A stretch of DNA of 39,692 nucleotides from contig QFNI01000036.1 in the NCBI GenBank assembly GCA_003240775.1, positions 1-39,692 of the forward strand. The letters are read 5' to 3'. Both the position numbers and the translations under genes were made by a program. How positions within the stretch are numbered: the first letter of the stretch is position 1; each line of letters opens with the position of its first letter. A model generated the notes under the pieces. The model ran no database searches and was not told where the DNA came from. It saw nothing but the letters and a program-made list of their open reading frames with translations. This DNA is from Mesorhizobium amorphae. Lineage in GTDB: Bacteria; Pseudomonadota; Alphaproteobacteria; Rhizobiales; Rhizobiaceae. Below are positions 24,644-32,375 of the stretch, one piece after another.

Positions 24644-25839
24644 GCCATCCGTCCGGGATTGAGGATGCCCTTGGGGTCGAACTGCTCCTTCAGGCGCTGC
24701 GACAGGGCCGCGAGCGCGGGCGGCTGGGGCTCGAAGGGGGGGATGGCCGCGCGGATGGCGGGGCTCGCGCGTTCGAGGCGGGCGTGGCCGCCGCCGAGAC
24801 GGGCGACGAGGGCGCGCAGCGCGTCCGCTTCGGGCTCGGCCTCCATGCGCAGCCAGACGAGGCCGCCGCCCCAGTCGTAGAAGCAGTCGGCGCCCGCATG
24901 GCGGCGGAAGGCGTCCACCAGCCGGTGGCCGGCGGAAGGCGCCACCGAAACGCGCCAGACCGGGCGCTCAGTGCCATCGGCGAAGGGCAGGCAATCGCGG
25001 ATGCCGCGCCAGAGCGGGCGGGACGCGGCCGCGTCGAGCCGGTCGATGGCGCCTGCGCCTTTCAGCAGGTCCGACAGGCGCGCGGCGCGGTCGGCGACCG
25101 AAGCGGCGAAGCCTTCGAGGCGCAGGAGGGTGACGGGCGCGGGCGCCCAGGCGGGGTCGAGGCGGGGTGCTATGCCGTAGGGCAGATGGGCCGCGCCCGC
25201 GACTTCGGCCGGCGAGCCGAGCGCGAGGCTCATGGCCTGGGTCGCGGCTTCGTCGGACAGGCCGGGGATCACGAGCGTCACCTCGGTTTCGGCGGCGGGA
25301 AGCACCTTGAAGGTGAGGTCGGTGACCACGGCCAGCGTGCCCCAGGAGCCGGCCAGCCCCTTGGACAGGTCGTAGCCGGTGACGTTCTTGACCACCCGGC
25401 CGCCGGCCTTGAAGGCCTCGCCGCGGCCCGAAACGGCGGACACGCCCAGGATGTGGTCGCGCGCGGCACCCGCCTTGATGCGGCGGGGGCCGGACGCGTT
25501 GGCGCCCAGCACGCCGCCGATGGTGCCACGGGCCGCATCGAGCCCGAGCAGGGGGCCGTGGTCCATCGGCTCGAAGGCCAGTTCCTGGCGGTTGTCGGCG
25601 AGCAGGCGCTCGATCTCGGATATGGGCGTGCCCGCGCGGGCGGACAGCACGAGCTCGGCCGGCTCGTAGAGCGTGACGCCCGAAAGCCCGGCCAATGAAA
25701 GCGTGTGCTCGGTTTGCATGGGGCGGCCGATGCCCGAGCGCGTGGCCCGGCCTTCGACCGCGAGCGGCACCTCTTCGCCTGCGGCCCATTGAACGAGCGA
25801 CAGGACATCATCGGCGCTGGTGGGAGCGAGATCGGTCAC
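24640..25839 (-). CDS. glcE: Glycolate oxidase FAD-binding subunit
   Basis: A 399-residue FAD-linked oxidase subunit. The FAD_binding_4 domain covers about residues 10-180, including IGGVLGANASGPRRIKAGAA and GGRVVKNVTGYDLSKGLAGS, the GlcE-specific FAD contact region. The C-terminal FILNPGRM-like ending (GILNPGRMA) is typical. It starts with GTG at 25839, with AGGA 5 bases upstream, 6 bases after the glcD stop, and overlaps the DUF433 gene by 4 bases. Works with GlcD and GlcF. Confidence 0.93.
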   Translation of the reverse strand: MTDLAPTSADDVLSLVQWAAGEEVPLAVEGRATRSGIGRPMQTEHTLSLAGLSGVTLYEPAELVLSARAGTPISEIERLLADNRQELAFEPMDHGPLLGLDAARGTIGGVLGANASGPRRIKAGAARDHILGVSAVSGRGEAFKAGGRVVKNVTGYDLSKGLAGSWGTLAVVTDLTFKVLPAAETEVTLVIPGLSDEAATQAMSLALGSPAEVAGAAHLPYGIAPRLDPAWAPAPVTLLRLEGFAASVADRAARLSDLLKGAGAIDRLDAAASRPLWRGIRDCLPFADGTERPVWRVSVAPSAGHRLVDAFRRHAGADCFYDWGGGLVWLRMEAEPEADALRALVARLGGGHARLERASPAIRAAIPPFEPQPPALAALSQRLKEQFDPKGILNPGRMA

Positions 25840-25845
25840 GGGGTC

Positions 25846-27342
25846 CTAGAAGCGCGGCAGGTCGGGAAACGGCATCTGGCCCTTGTGCACATGCATGCGG
25901 CCAAGCTCGGCGCAGCGGCGGAGCTGGGGGAAGACCTTGCCGGGGTTGAGGAGGTGGCCGGGATCGAAGGCGCATTTGACGCGCATCTGCTGGTCGAGAT
26001 CGGCGTCGGTGAACATGGTGCCCATCAGGTCGCGCTTCTCGACGCCCACGCCGTGCTCGCCGGTGAGGACGCCGCCGACTTCGACACAGAGACGGAGAAT
26101 GTCGTTGCCGAAGCTTTCGGCGCGTTCGAGTTCGCCCTCGCGGTTGGCGTCGTAGAGGATGAGGGGGTGGAGGTTGCCGTCGCCGGCATGGAAGACGTTG
26201 GCGACGCGCAGCGCATATTTCTCGGAAAGCTCGCGCATGCCGGCGAGCACGCGGGGCAGTTCCTTGCGCGGGATCGTGCCGTCCATGCAGTAATAGTCGG
26301 GCGAGATGCGACCCACGGCGGGGAATGCCGCCTTGCGGCCGGCCCAGAACGCCAGGCGCTCGTCTTCGGAGGTGGACACGCGGCAGGTGGTGGAGCCGTT
26401 GGCGCGCGCGATGGCTTCCACCTCGGCCAGCAGGAGATCGACTTCGACGGCGGGGCCGTCGAGCTCGACGATGAGGAGCGCTTCCACGTCGAGCGGATAG
26501 CCGGCATGGACGAAATCCTCGGCAGCGGCGATGGCCGGGCGGTCCATCATCTCCATGCCGCCGGGGATGATGCCGGCCGCGATGATGTCGGCCACCGCCT
26601 GGCCGGCCTCCTCGCTGGTCGGGAAGCCGACGAGGAGCGCGCGCGCGGTGTCGGGCTTGCGCAGGATGCGGACGGTGACTTCGGTGACCACGCCGAGCAG
26701 TCCTTCCGAGCCCGTCATCAGGCCGAGCAGGTCGTAGCCTTCCGCGTCGAGGTGGCGGCCGCCGAGGCGCATGACCTCGCCGTTCATCAGCACCATCTCG
26801 ATGCCCAGCACGTTGTTGGCGGTGAGGCCGTATTTCAGGCAGTGCACGCCGCCCGAATTCTCGGCCACGTTGCCGCCGATGGAGCAGGCGATCTGCGAGG
26901 AGGGGTCGGGCGCGTAGTAGAAGCCCTCCTCCTCCACTGCGCGCGTGATGCCTAGGTTGGTGACGCCGGGCTGGGCCACCACGCAGCGGTCGGGATAGTC
27001 GATGGCGAGGATGCGGTTGAAGCGGCTCATCACGAGAAGCACGGCGTCGCCGAGCGGCAGCGCGCCGCCCGACAAGGACGTGCCCGAGCCGCGGGGAACG
27101 ACCTTCACCCCGTTCTCGTGGCAGAAGCGCAAGGTGCGCGAGACCTGTTCCACGGTTTCTGGTAGCACCACCACGAGCGGCATCTGCCGGTAGGCGGTGA
27201 GCCCGTCGCTTTCAAAGGCGCGCATCTCGCGCTCGGCGGTCACCACGCCCTCGCCCGGCACGATGAGGCGCAAGGCCGCCACGATCGCGTCGCGGCGGGC
27301 GAGCGTTTCGGGGTCGAGCGGAGGCATGAGGGGGCCGCTCAT
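25846..27342 (-). CDS. glcD: Glycolate oxidase catalytic subunit GlcD
   Basis: A 498-residue FAD-dependent dehydrogenase of the FAD_binding_4 / FAD-oxidase_C family that oxidises glycolate (or D-lactate). The flavin site shows VVPRGSGTSLSGGALPLGDA and PDPSSQIACSIGGNVAENSG; the C-terminal catalytic domain has HAGDGNLHP and GEHGVGVEKRDLM. The start at 27342 (MSGPLMPPLDPETLARR) is preferred. An ATG at 27354 is directly abutted by AGGAG, too close for initiation, while the same AGGAG lies 12 bases before 27342. It is first in the glc operon and divergent from the phosphatase gene. The closely related D-lactate dehydrogenases look alike; the adjacent glcE and glcF decide the name. Confidence 0.94.
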   Translation of the reverse strand: MSGPLMPPLDPETLARRDAIVAALRLIVPGEGVVTAEREMRAFESDGLTAYRQMPLVVVLPETVEQVSRTLRFCHENGVKVVPRGSGTSLSGGALPLGDAVLLVMSRFNRILAIDYPDRCVVAQPGVTNLGITRAVEEEGFYYAPDPSSQIACSIGGNVAENSGGVHCLKYGLTANNVLGIEMVLMNGEVMRLGGRHLDAEGYDLLGLMTGSEGLLGVVTEVTVRILRKPDTARALLVGFPTSEEAGQAVADIIAAGIIPGGMEMMDRPAIAAAEDFVHAGYPLDVEALLIVELDGPAVEVDLLLAEVEAIARANGSTTCRVSTSEDERLAFWAGRKAAFPAVGRISPDYYCMDGTIPRKELPRVLAGMRELSEKYALRVANVFHAGDGNLHPLILYDANREGELERAESFGNDILRLCVEVGGVLTGEHGVGVEKRDLMGTMFTDADLDQQMRVKCAFDPGHLLNPGKVFPQLRRCAELGRMHVHKGQMPFPDLPRF

Positions 27343-27470
27343 GGCGCTGGGCATCTCCTGTGGCCGGGGCGTGGAACTTATCGGGCGGTGGTGCCCGCGG
27401 CAATGACGCGAAGCAAGCGGCTTTGTCGCGCGGCCTGCCGGAATGGAACGAAACGAGCGGGGAACACGGG

Positions 27471-28205
27471 ATGGGCTTGGCCTTCACCGAAGCGCGCGCG
27501 CCCGAAGGCATGCGGCTTTATGCGATCGGCGACGTGCATGGCAGGCTCGACCTGCTCGACGGGCTGCATCGGCAGATCAGGGCCGAGCTGGAGCGCGACC
27601 GGCCGGCGGACTGGCGGGTGATCCATCTCGGCGACTACGTGGATCGCGGGCCCCAATCGCGCGGCGTGATCGAAAGCGTCATCGAGTGGCAGTCGGCCGA
27701 GCCGCGCGTATTGGCACTGGCCGGCAACCACGAGCAGGGCTTTCTCGATTTCCTGGTGGACCCCCAGATGTCCGGGCTCTTCGCGCGCTTCGGCGGAGCG
27801 GACACCGCGCGCTCCTATGGCGTCGAGCTCGACACCGGGGACCGCCACCGGTTCCGCGAGAGCCATGCGGCGCTGGTGGCAGCCGTTCCCGCCACCCACC
27901 GCAGCTTTCTGGGCCGCCTCGCCTTTTTCGCGGAGTTCGGCGACTTCTTCTTCTGCCACGCGGGCGTGCGCCCGACCCAGCCCCTCGCGGCCCAGACGGC
28001 CGACGACCTCATCTGGATCCGCGAGGATTTCTTGAACTGGACGGAGCTTTTTTCGAAGGTGGTGGTGCACGGGCACACACCCGTCACCGAACCCGACATC
28101 CGCCCCAACCGGGTCAATTGCGACACCGGCGCCTTTCAAAGCGGGGTTCTCTCCGCTCTGGTGGTCGAGGGGCGGGAAAAGCGGTTCCTTCAGGAACGCG
28201 CCTGA
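27471..28205 (+). CDS. PPP-type serine/threonine protein phosphatase (metallophosphoesterase)
   Basis: A 244-residue calcineurin-like phosphoesterase with all PPP-family metal-binding motifs: YAIGDVHGRLD, HLGDYVDRGPQS, LAGNHEQGF, CHAGVRP and VVHGHTPV. It resembles the small bacterial PrpA/PrpB and symmetrical Ap4A hydrolase-like enzymes; whether it acts on phosphoproteins or nucleotides cannot be told. The start at 27471 is preceded by GGGGAA. The open frame extends to 27360 without homology. It has no membrane segment and is divergent from glcD, with 128 bases between. Confidence 0.92.
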   Translation: MGLAFTEARAPEGMRLYAIGDVHGRLDLLDGLHRQIRAELERDRPADWRVIHLGDYVDRGPQSRGVIESVIEWQSAEPRVLALAGNHEQGFLDFLVDPQMSGLFARFGGADTARSYGVELDTGDRHRFRESHAALVAAVPATHRSFLGRLAFFAEFGDFFFCHAGVRPTQPLAAQTADDLIWIREDFLNWTELFSKVVVHGHTPVTEPDIRPNRVNCDTGAFQSGVLSALVVEGREKRFLQERA

Positions 28206-28212
28206 ACCCCTT

Positions 28213-28242
28213 GGAGCCGGGCGGACCGTGCCGCCGGGCTCC
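28213..28242. terminator. Hairpin between the phosphatase gene and the small exported peptide gene
   Basis: GGAGCCGGGCGG pairs with CCGCCGGGCTCC, with one mismatch, around a 6-base loop. It sits between convergent genes, 8 bases past the phosphatase stop, with no T-run; it is a weak terminator candidate. Confidence 0.4.
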
Positions 28243-28254
28243 CGTCATTGCGTG

Positions 28255-28380
28255 CTACTGGGCGCTGACGCCGTAGCCGTCCACGGCGGAGTGTTCGGCC
28301 GCGGCATCGGCGGAATAGATGCCGACGCCCCAGAAGGCGATCGCGGCCAGCATCGAGAAGGACAAGAGAGCGGCTTTCAC
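28255..28380 (-). CDS. Small exported peptide (41 aa)
   Basis: A short leftward frame from GTG at 28380 to TAG at 28255. The peptide reads M/V-KAALLSFSMLAAIAFWGVG, then IYSADAAAEHSAVDGYGVSAQ: a basic start, a 17-residue hydrophobic core and a polar Ala-rich tail. This resembles the very short signal-peptide-like proteins often annotated in rhizobia. GAGG lies 7 bases before the GTG. The function is unknown. The compact gene-like layout (ribosome site, hydrophobic core, stop just before a convergent hairpin) supports a real gene, though the length leaves doubt. Confidence 0.5.
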   Translation of the reverse strand: MKAALLSFSMLAAIAFWGVGIYSADAAAEHSAVDGYGVSAQ

Positions 28381-28659
28381 AGTCGGGCCTCGGATATTCG
28401 GCGTCGCGTCACAAGTGCCACGATCACGGTTACAATTGGGTTTCGCGAAACGCTGTCCCTGTGCCCTTCAACGTAACAGGCACCGGGCCGTTCCAGGCGG
28501 CGGGCGGCTTCTAGACAGGGAACCGGGCCGAAAACATGGGCTTCGCGCTTGCCCACAGCACTTCACCCAGGCAGCGTGTTGGAAATGCCACAGCCGCGCC
28601 CGGCCCGAGCCGCAATTGCGGAGCTTGACCCCGCACGCGCCCTCCCCCATCCCCACACG

Positions 28660-29397
28660 ATGCGTGCCAATCATCGAATGCAGCGGCTCTTTGTGGCGGA
28701 CGGGCTCGGCGAAGGCGCGGCGCTCGCCGCCTCGCCCTCCCAGGCGCATTACATCGCGCATGTGTTGCGCATGGAGCCGGGCCGCGACCTCCTGCTCTTC
28801 AACGGGCGCGACGGCGAATGGCGCGCGGTGGTGGAAAGCGTGGCCAAGCGTGGCGTCTCCTTGCGCGTGGCCGAGCGGACCCGCAGCCAGCCCGCGCATC
28901 CCGACCTCGTCTTCCTGTTCGCGCCGCTCAAGGTGGGGCGGCTCGACTATCTCGTGCAAAAGGCCGTGGAGATGGGCGCGGGCGTGCTCCAGCCCGTGCT
29001 GACCCAGCACACGCAAGGCGGGGCGCCGCGCACCGACAAGATGGAAGCCAATGCCGTGGAAGCGGCCGAGCAGTGCGGCGTGCTCGCGGTTCCCGAGATT
29101 CGCGCCGCCGTGAAGCTCGACGCCCTTCTCGACGGCTGGAACACGGCGCGGCGCATCGTCTTCTGCGACGAGGATGCGGGAACCGACGGGCCGCTGCCGA
29201 TCCTGGCCGACATCCCGACCGGGCCGCTGTCCCTGCTCGTCGGGCCGGAGGGCGGTTTCTCGGAAGCGGAGCGCGATAAGCTTCGCGCGCTGCCCTTCGT
29301 GTCGGCCATTCCGCTCGGGCCCCGCATCCTGCGCGCGGACACCGCGGCGGTCGCAGCCCTCGCGCTCGTGCAGGCCGTGCTCGGCGACTGGCGGTGA
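28660..29397 (+). CDS. rsmE: 16S rRNA (uracil-1498-N3)-methyltransferase
   Basis: A 245-residue SPOUT-family methyltransferase that methylates U1498 of 16S rRNA. The N-terminal PUA-like domain (about 1-70, with QAHYIAHVLRMEPGRDLLLF) is followed by the knotted SAM-binding domain: QKAVEMGAGVLQPVLTQHTQ, EAAEQCGVLAVPEI, LLVGPEGGFSEAE and LGPRILRADTAAVAAL. The start at 28660 is chosen on family length; there is no strong ribosome site, and ATG at 28678 is an alternative. It lies directly upstream of gshA in the same direction, as in other rhizobia, with 108 bases between. Confidence 0.94.
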   Translation: MRANHRMQRLFVADGLGEGAALAASPSQAHYIAHVLRMEPGRDLLLFNGRDGEWRAVVESVAKRGVSLRVAERTRSQPAHPDLVFLFAPLKVGRLDYLVQKAVEMGAGVLQPVLTQHTQGGAPRTDKMEANAVEAAEQCGVLAVPEIRAAVKLDALLDGWNTARRIVFCDEDAGTDGPLPILADIPTGPLSLLVGPEGGFSEAERDKLRALPFVSAIPLGPRILRADTAAVAALALVQAVLGDWR

Positions 29398-29424
29398 TCC
29401 CTTGCGTCCCGTTGATGGGACAAT

Positions 29425-29456
29425 CACCATTTTTCGCTTGCACCATTTTTCGCTTG
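29425..29456 (+). repeat. Perfect tandem duplication of a 16-bp unit in the gshA leader
   Basis: The 16-base unit CACCATTTTTCGCTTG occurs twice head to tail with no spacer, between rsmE and gshA, 50 bases before the gshA ATG. It falls in the likely promoter or leader region of gshA. Confidence 0.95.
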
Positions 29457-29505
29457 AAAGCGCCCGTGGCCTTCGTTCATTGCTCGGCCGCTTTCGGGAG
29501 GCCGC

Positions 29506-30879
29506 ATGGCGCGCGACACCAATGATTTCCGTCCCGTCGAGAGAATCGACGAGCTGGTGGCGCACATCGCCGAAGGCGAAAAGCCGCGCGAGCGCTGGCG
29601 CATCGGCACCGAGCACGAGAAGTTCCCCTTCACGATCGACGGCCACGCGCCGGTCCCCTACGAGGGAGAGCGTGGCATCCGCGCCATCCTCGAGGGCATG
29701 CAGACCATGCTCGGCTGGGAGCCGATCCTGGACGAGGGCCTCATCATCGGCCTGGTCGAGCCGACCGGACAGGGTGCCATCTCGCTCGAGCCCGGCGGGC
29801 AGTTCGAGCTTTCGGGCGCGCCGCTCGAAACGATCCACCAGACCTGCCGCGAGAGCAACGCGCATCTGGCGCAGTTGCGCGAGATAGCCGAGCCGCTCGG
29901 CATCCGCTTCCTGGGCCTGGGCGGCAGCCCGAAATGGTCGCTCGCCGACACGCCGCGCATGCCGAAATCCCGCTACGGCATCATGACCCGCTACATGCCG
30001 ACCGTGGGCACCCGCGGGCTCGACATGATGTACCGCACCTGCACGATCCAGGTGAACCTCGACTTCGCGTCCGAGGCCGACATGCGCCGCAAGATGCAGG
30101 TGGGGCTGAAGCTCCAGCCGCTTTCCACGGCACTTTTCGCCAATTCCCCCTTCACGGACGGCAAGCCCAACGGGCTCGTCTCCTGGCGGGGCGCGGTCTG
30201 GCACGACACCGACAACCAGCGCTCCGGCCTCCTGCCCATCTGCTTCGCGGAGGATTTCGGCTATGCGGATTATGTCGAGTGGGCGCTCGACGTGCCGATG
30301 TATTTCGTGATCCGCGAAGGCCACTACTACGACATGACGCATCTCACCTTCCGCCAGTTCATGGCGGGCGAGGCGCGCGACTCGCTGCCCGACGGGCTGC
30401 CCACGATGGGCGACTGGGCGAACCACCTTTCCACGCTGTTTCCCGATGTGCGCCTCAAGCGCTTCCTGGAAATGCGCGGGGCCGACGGCGGCCCCTGGCG
30501 GCGCATCTGCGCGCTGCCCGCCTTCTGGGTCGGCCTGCTCTACGATGCCGAGGCGCTCGACGCCGCCGAAGCACTCACGGCCGACTGGACTTTCGGGGAA
30601 ACCCAGACCATGCGCGACGAGGTGCCGGCGGCCGGCCTCAACGCCACCCATCGCGGGCACCCGCTGCGCGCTGTGGCGCGCGAGGCGCTCGCCATCGCGC
30701 GCGCCGGCCTGTCGCGCCGCGCCCGGCAGAACGCCGACGGCTTCGACGAGACCCATTTCCTCGACACGCTCGACGAGGTTGTGGCGCGCGGCACGACCAC
30801 GGCCGAGGAGATGCTTTCGGCCTACAACACGCGCTGGGGCGCGTCGGTCGAGCCGGTGTTCGGCGAATACGCCTACTGA
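29506..30879 (+). CDS. gshA: Glutamate-cysteine ligase
   Basis: A 457-residue ATP-dependent ligase making gamma-glutamylcysteine, the first step of glutathione synthesis. It is of the GCS2, plant-like type used by alphaproteobacteria: RWRIGTEHEKFPFTIDG (substrate/ATP region), ISLEPGGQFELSGAPLETIH, and MTRYMPTVGTRGLDMMYRTC. Two cysteines lie in TCRES and RTCTIQ. CGGGAGG lies just before the ATG at 29506. It follows rsmE and is followed by a 165-base gap containing a family C repeat. An LsrB-like regulator gene lies 1.5 kb downstream; in Sinorhizobium that regulator family is reported to activate gshA. Confidence 0.95.
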   Translation: MARDTNDFRPVERIDELVAHIAEGEKPRERWRIGTEHEKFPFTIDGHAPVPYEGERGIRAILEGMQTMLGWEPILDEGLIIGLVEPTGQGAISLEPGGQFELSGAPLETIHQTCRESNAHLAQLREIAEPLGIRFLGLGGSPKWSLADTPRMPKSRYGIMTRYMPTVGTRGLDMMYRTCTIQVNLDFASEADMRRKMQVGLKLQPLSTALFANSPFTDGKPNGLVSWRGAVWHDTDNQRSGLLPICFAEDFGYADYVEWALDVPMYFVIREGHYYDMTHLTFRQFMAGEARDSLPDGLPTMGDWANHLSTLFPDVRLKRFLEMRGADGGPWRRICALPAFWVGLLYDAEALDAAEALTADWTFGETQTMRDEVPAAGLNATHRGHPLRAVAREALAIARAGLSRRARQNADGFDETHFLDTLDEVVARGTTTAEEMLSAYNTRWGASVEPVFGEYAY

Positions 30880-30982
30880 CCCCAACTGAGAGGCTGTGCG
30901 TCGGCTTTGCCAAGCGTTTCCGGTGAACCGGGATTCGCCGGGAGCGCTCCGGCTCTTTAGTTTTCGCAGCAATTCCGCACAG

Positions 30983-31013
30983 AGAACCGCTTCGCGCTTT
31001 TGCTGGAAATGCT
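30983..31013 (-). repeat. Dispersed repeat family C, copy 2 (31 bp, inverted)
   Basis: Reverse complement begins AGCATTTCCAGCAAAAGCGC and matches 21115-21145 at 27 of 31 positions. It sits in the gap between gshA and the DUF937 gene. Confidence 0.75.
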
Positions 31014-31044
31014 CTAGCATCGCCCGACTGGATGGAGACACGCG

Positions 31045-31818
31045 ATGCTGCCGCTCTGGGACATGCTGTTGCGCGGGGGCACGACCGACGCGCTGGCGCG
31101 CCACTTCCAGCTCAGCCAGATGCAGGCGCAGAACGCGCTGGGGGCGCTTCTGCCGGCCTTCGGCGAAGCCTTCCGCCGCCAGACGGCCGACCCGATGGGG
31201 CTGGCAGGCTTCATGGGCGCGCTCGCGAGCGGGCAGCATGCGCGCTATTTCGAGGATGCCGCCCAGGCCTTCGCGCCCCAGGGGCTCGCCGACGGCCAGG
31301 CGCTTCTCGCGCAGCTCTTCGGCTCGGACGCCTTGACGCGCGCGGTGGCCGACCATGCCGCGCGGCTTTCGGGTGTGGGCAACGAGATGATGCGGCAGAT
31401 GATGCCAGCGCTCGCCACGATCCTGATGGGCGGCCTGGGCGCACAGGCGAAACCCAAGCCCACAGCGTCGGACCCCTTCACCGCGATGATGGAAAGCATG
31501 ACGCGCGCGATGGGCGCGTCTTCCCCCGGCAAAGCGGGCTCGCCCTGGACCGACAATCCGTGGAGCCGGGCGATGGAGGACGCCATGCGCGGCGGCAAGA
31601 ATGCCGCCCCCTCGCCCATGGACGCCTGGACCAAGGCCTTCGAGGGCTGGGCGGCCGCGGTGAACCCGCAACCCGAGCCGCCCAAGCCGCCTGAGCCGCC
31701 GGACCCGGTGCGCACCTTTCTCGACGGCATGTTCGACACCGGCCGCAAGACCCAGGAAGACGCCGCGCGCGCGATGCAGGCGATGTTCGACACCTACGGC
31801 AAGGCTTCCAAGCCCTGA
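31045..31818 (+). CDS. DUF937 domain protein
   Basis: A 257-residue protein. The first about 130 residues have the DUF937 pattern (LARHFQLSQMQAQNALGALL, then FGSDALTRAVADHAARLSGV and MMRQMMPALATILMGGL), an all-helical domain of unknown function found in small cytoplasmic proteins. The second half is Ala-, Pro- and Met-rich with a poly-proline linker (QPEPPKPPEPPDP) and a final helix, FLDGMFDTGRKTQEDAARAM, that recalls phasin-like amphipathic helices; this is a resemblance only. GGAG lies 8 bases before the ATG. Its stop faces the convergent DUF1127 gene across a terminator. Confidence 0.82.
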   Translation: MLPLWDMLLRGGTTDALARHFQLSQMQAQNALGALLPAFGEAFRRQTADPMGLAGFMGALASGQHARYFEDAAQAFAPQGLADGQALLAQLFGSDALTRAVADHAARLSGVGNEMMRQMMPALATILMGGLGAQAKPKPTASDPFTAMMESMTRAMGASSPGKAGSPWTDNPWSRAMEDAMRGGKNAAPSPMDAWTKAFEGWAAAVNPQPEPPKPPEPPDPVRTFLDGMFDTGRKTQEDAARAMQAMFDTYGKASKP

Positions 31819-31827
31819 GCCCCACGC

Positions 31828-31859
31828 AAAAAGGCCCGGTCCTCTGAGGGAACCGGGCC
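31828..31859 (-). terminator. Rho-independent terminator of the leftward DUF1127 gene
   Basis: GGCCCGGT (31833-31840) pairs with ACCGGGCC (31852-31859). On the minus strand the stem is followed by TTTTT. It is also placed between convergent stops, so it may block readthrough from the DUF937 gene. Confidence 0.85.
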
Positions 31860-31895
31860 AGGCGGCGGGGGGAACGGGAAGGTCCGCCCGCGGGA

Positions 31896-32192
31896 TCAGT
31901 GGGACAGGCGCGCGCCGTCCTCGATCGAACGGAAGCGATGCTCGGCGATGGCGCCGAGCCGGGTCGTCGGGTCGGAACCGAACGGGCCGGTCACGGCCAC
32001 ATAGAGGTCGGTCCGGGTGAGCCCGATATCGGCGAGCTCGGTGTCGGACATTTCGCCCAGGCGGTAGAAATCGCGGCGGTTTCGGAAGCTTTTCCACATC
32101 TGACCGATGGCTGCCGCCGCGCGCGCCACGATGGCTGCGGCGCGGGCGCCGCTCGTGCGGGAGGGGGTGGAAAAGCCGGCAATGGCGGACAT
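31896..32192 (-). CDS. DUF1127 domain protein (98 aa)
   Basis: A 98-residue protein with the DUF1127 core FRNRRDFYRLGEMSDTELAD followed by IGLTRTDLYVAV, an Arg-rich helix pair of about 45 residues. Most DUF1127 proteins are about 47 residues; this one carries an Ala-rich N-terminal extension (about 1-40) and a C-terminal tail to ARLSH. In other alphaproteobacteria such proteins bind RNA or phosphate-related regulators and affect metabolism and virulence. AGGAG lies 8 bases before the ATG at 32192. It is divergent from the LsrB/VtlR-like regulator gene (32376), which suggests control by it. Confidence 0.88.
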   Translation of the reverse strand: MSAIAGFSTPSRTSGARAAAIVARAAAAIGQMWKSFRNRRDFYRLGEMSDTELADIGLTRTDLYVAVTGPFGSDPTTRLGAIAEHRFRSIEDGARLSH

Positions 32193-32375
32193 GGGAGCGC
32201 TCCTGATCTCCAGACGAGCGAGGCCACCGGATGCGGGGACCATCCCCGTCCGCTTCCGCAATCTCTAGCGGATCGTCACGCCTCACTCTGGAGTGTTGGC
32301 AATGTGAAGCAGAGTGATTGATTATTCCAACGAATGTTTCTAATCCTGACCATCAGCTTCGTTCATGGATCGCCG

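Noticed and set aside
28468..32286. A leftward open frame of 1272 codons across rsmE, gshA and the DUF937 gene
   Set aside because: It is antisense to three well-supported genes; GC-rich third positions keep the opposite strand free of stops. Its translation is low-complexity and resembles no protein.
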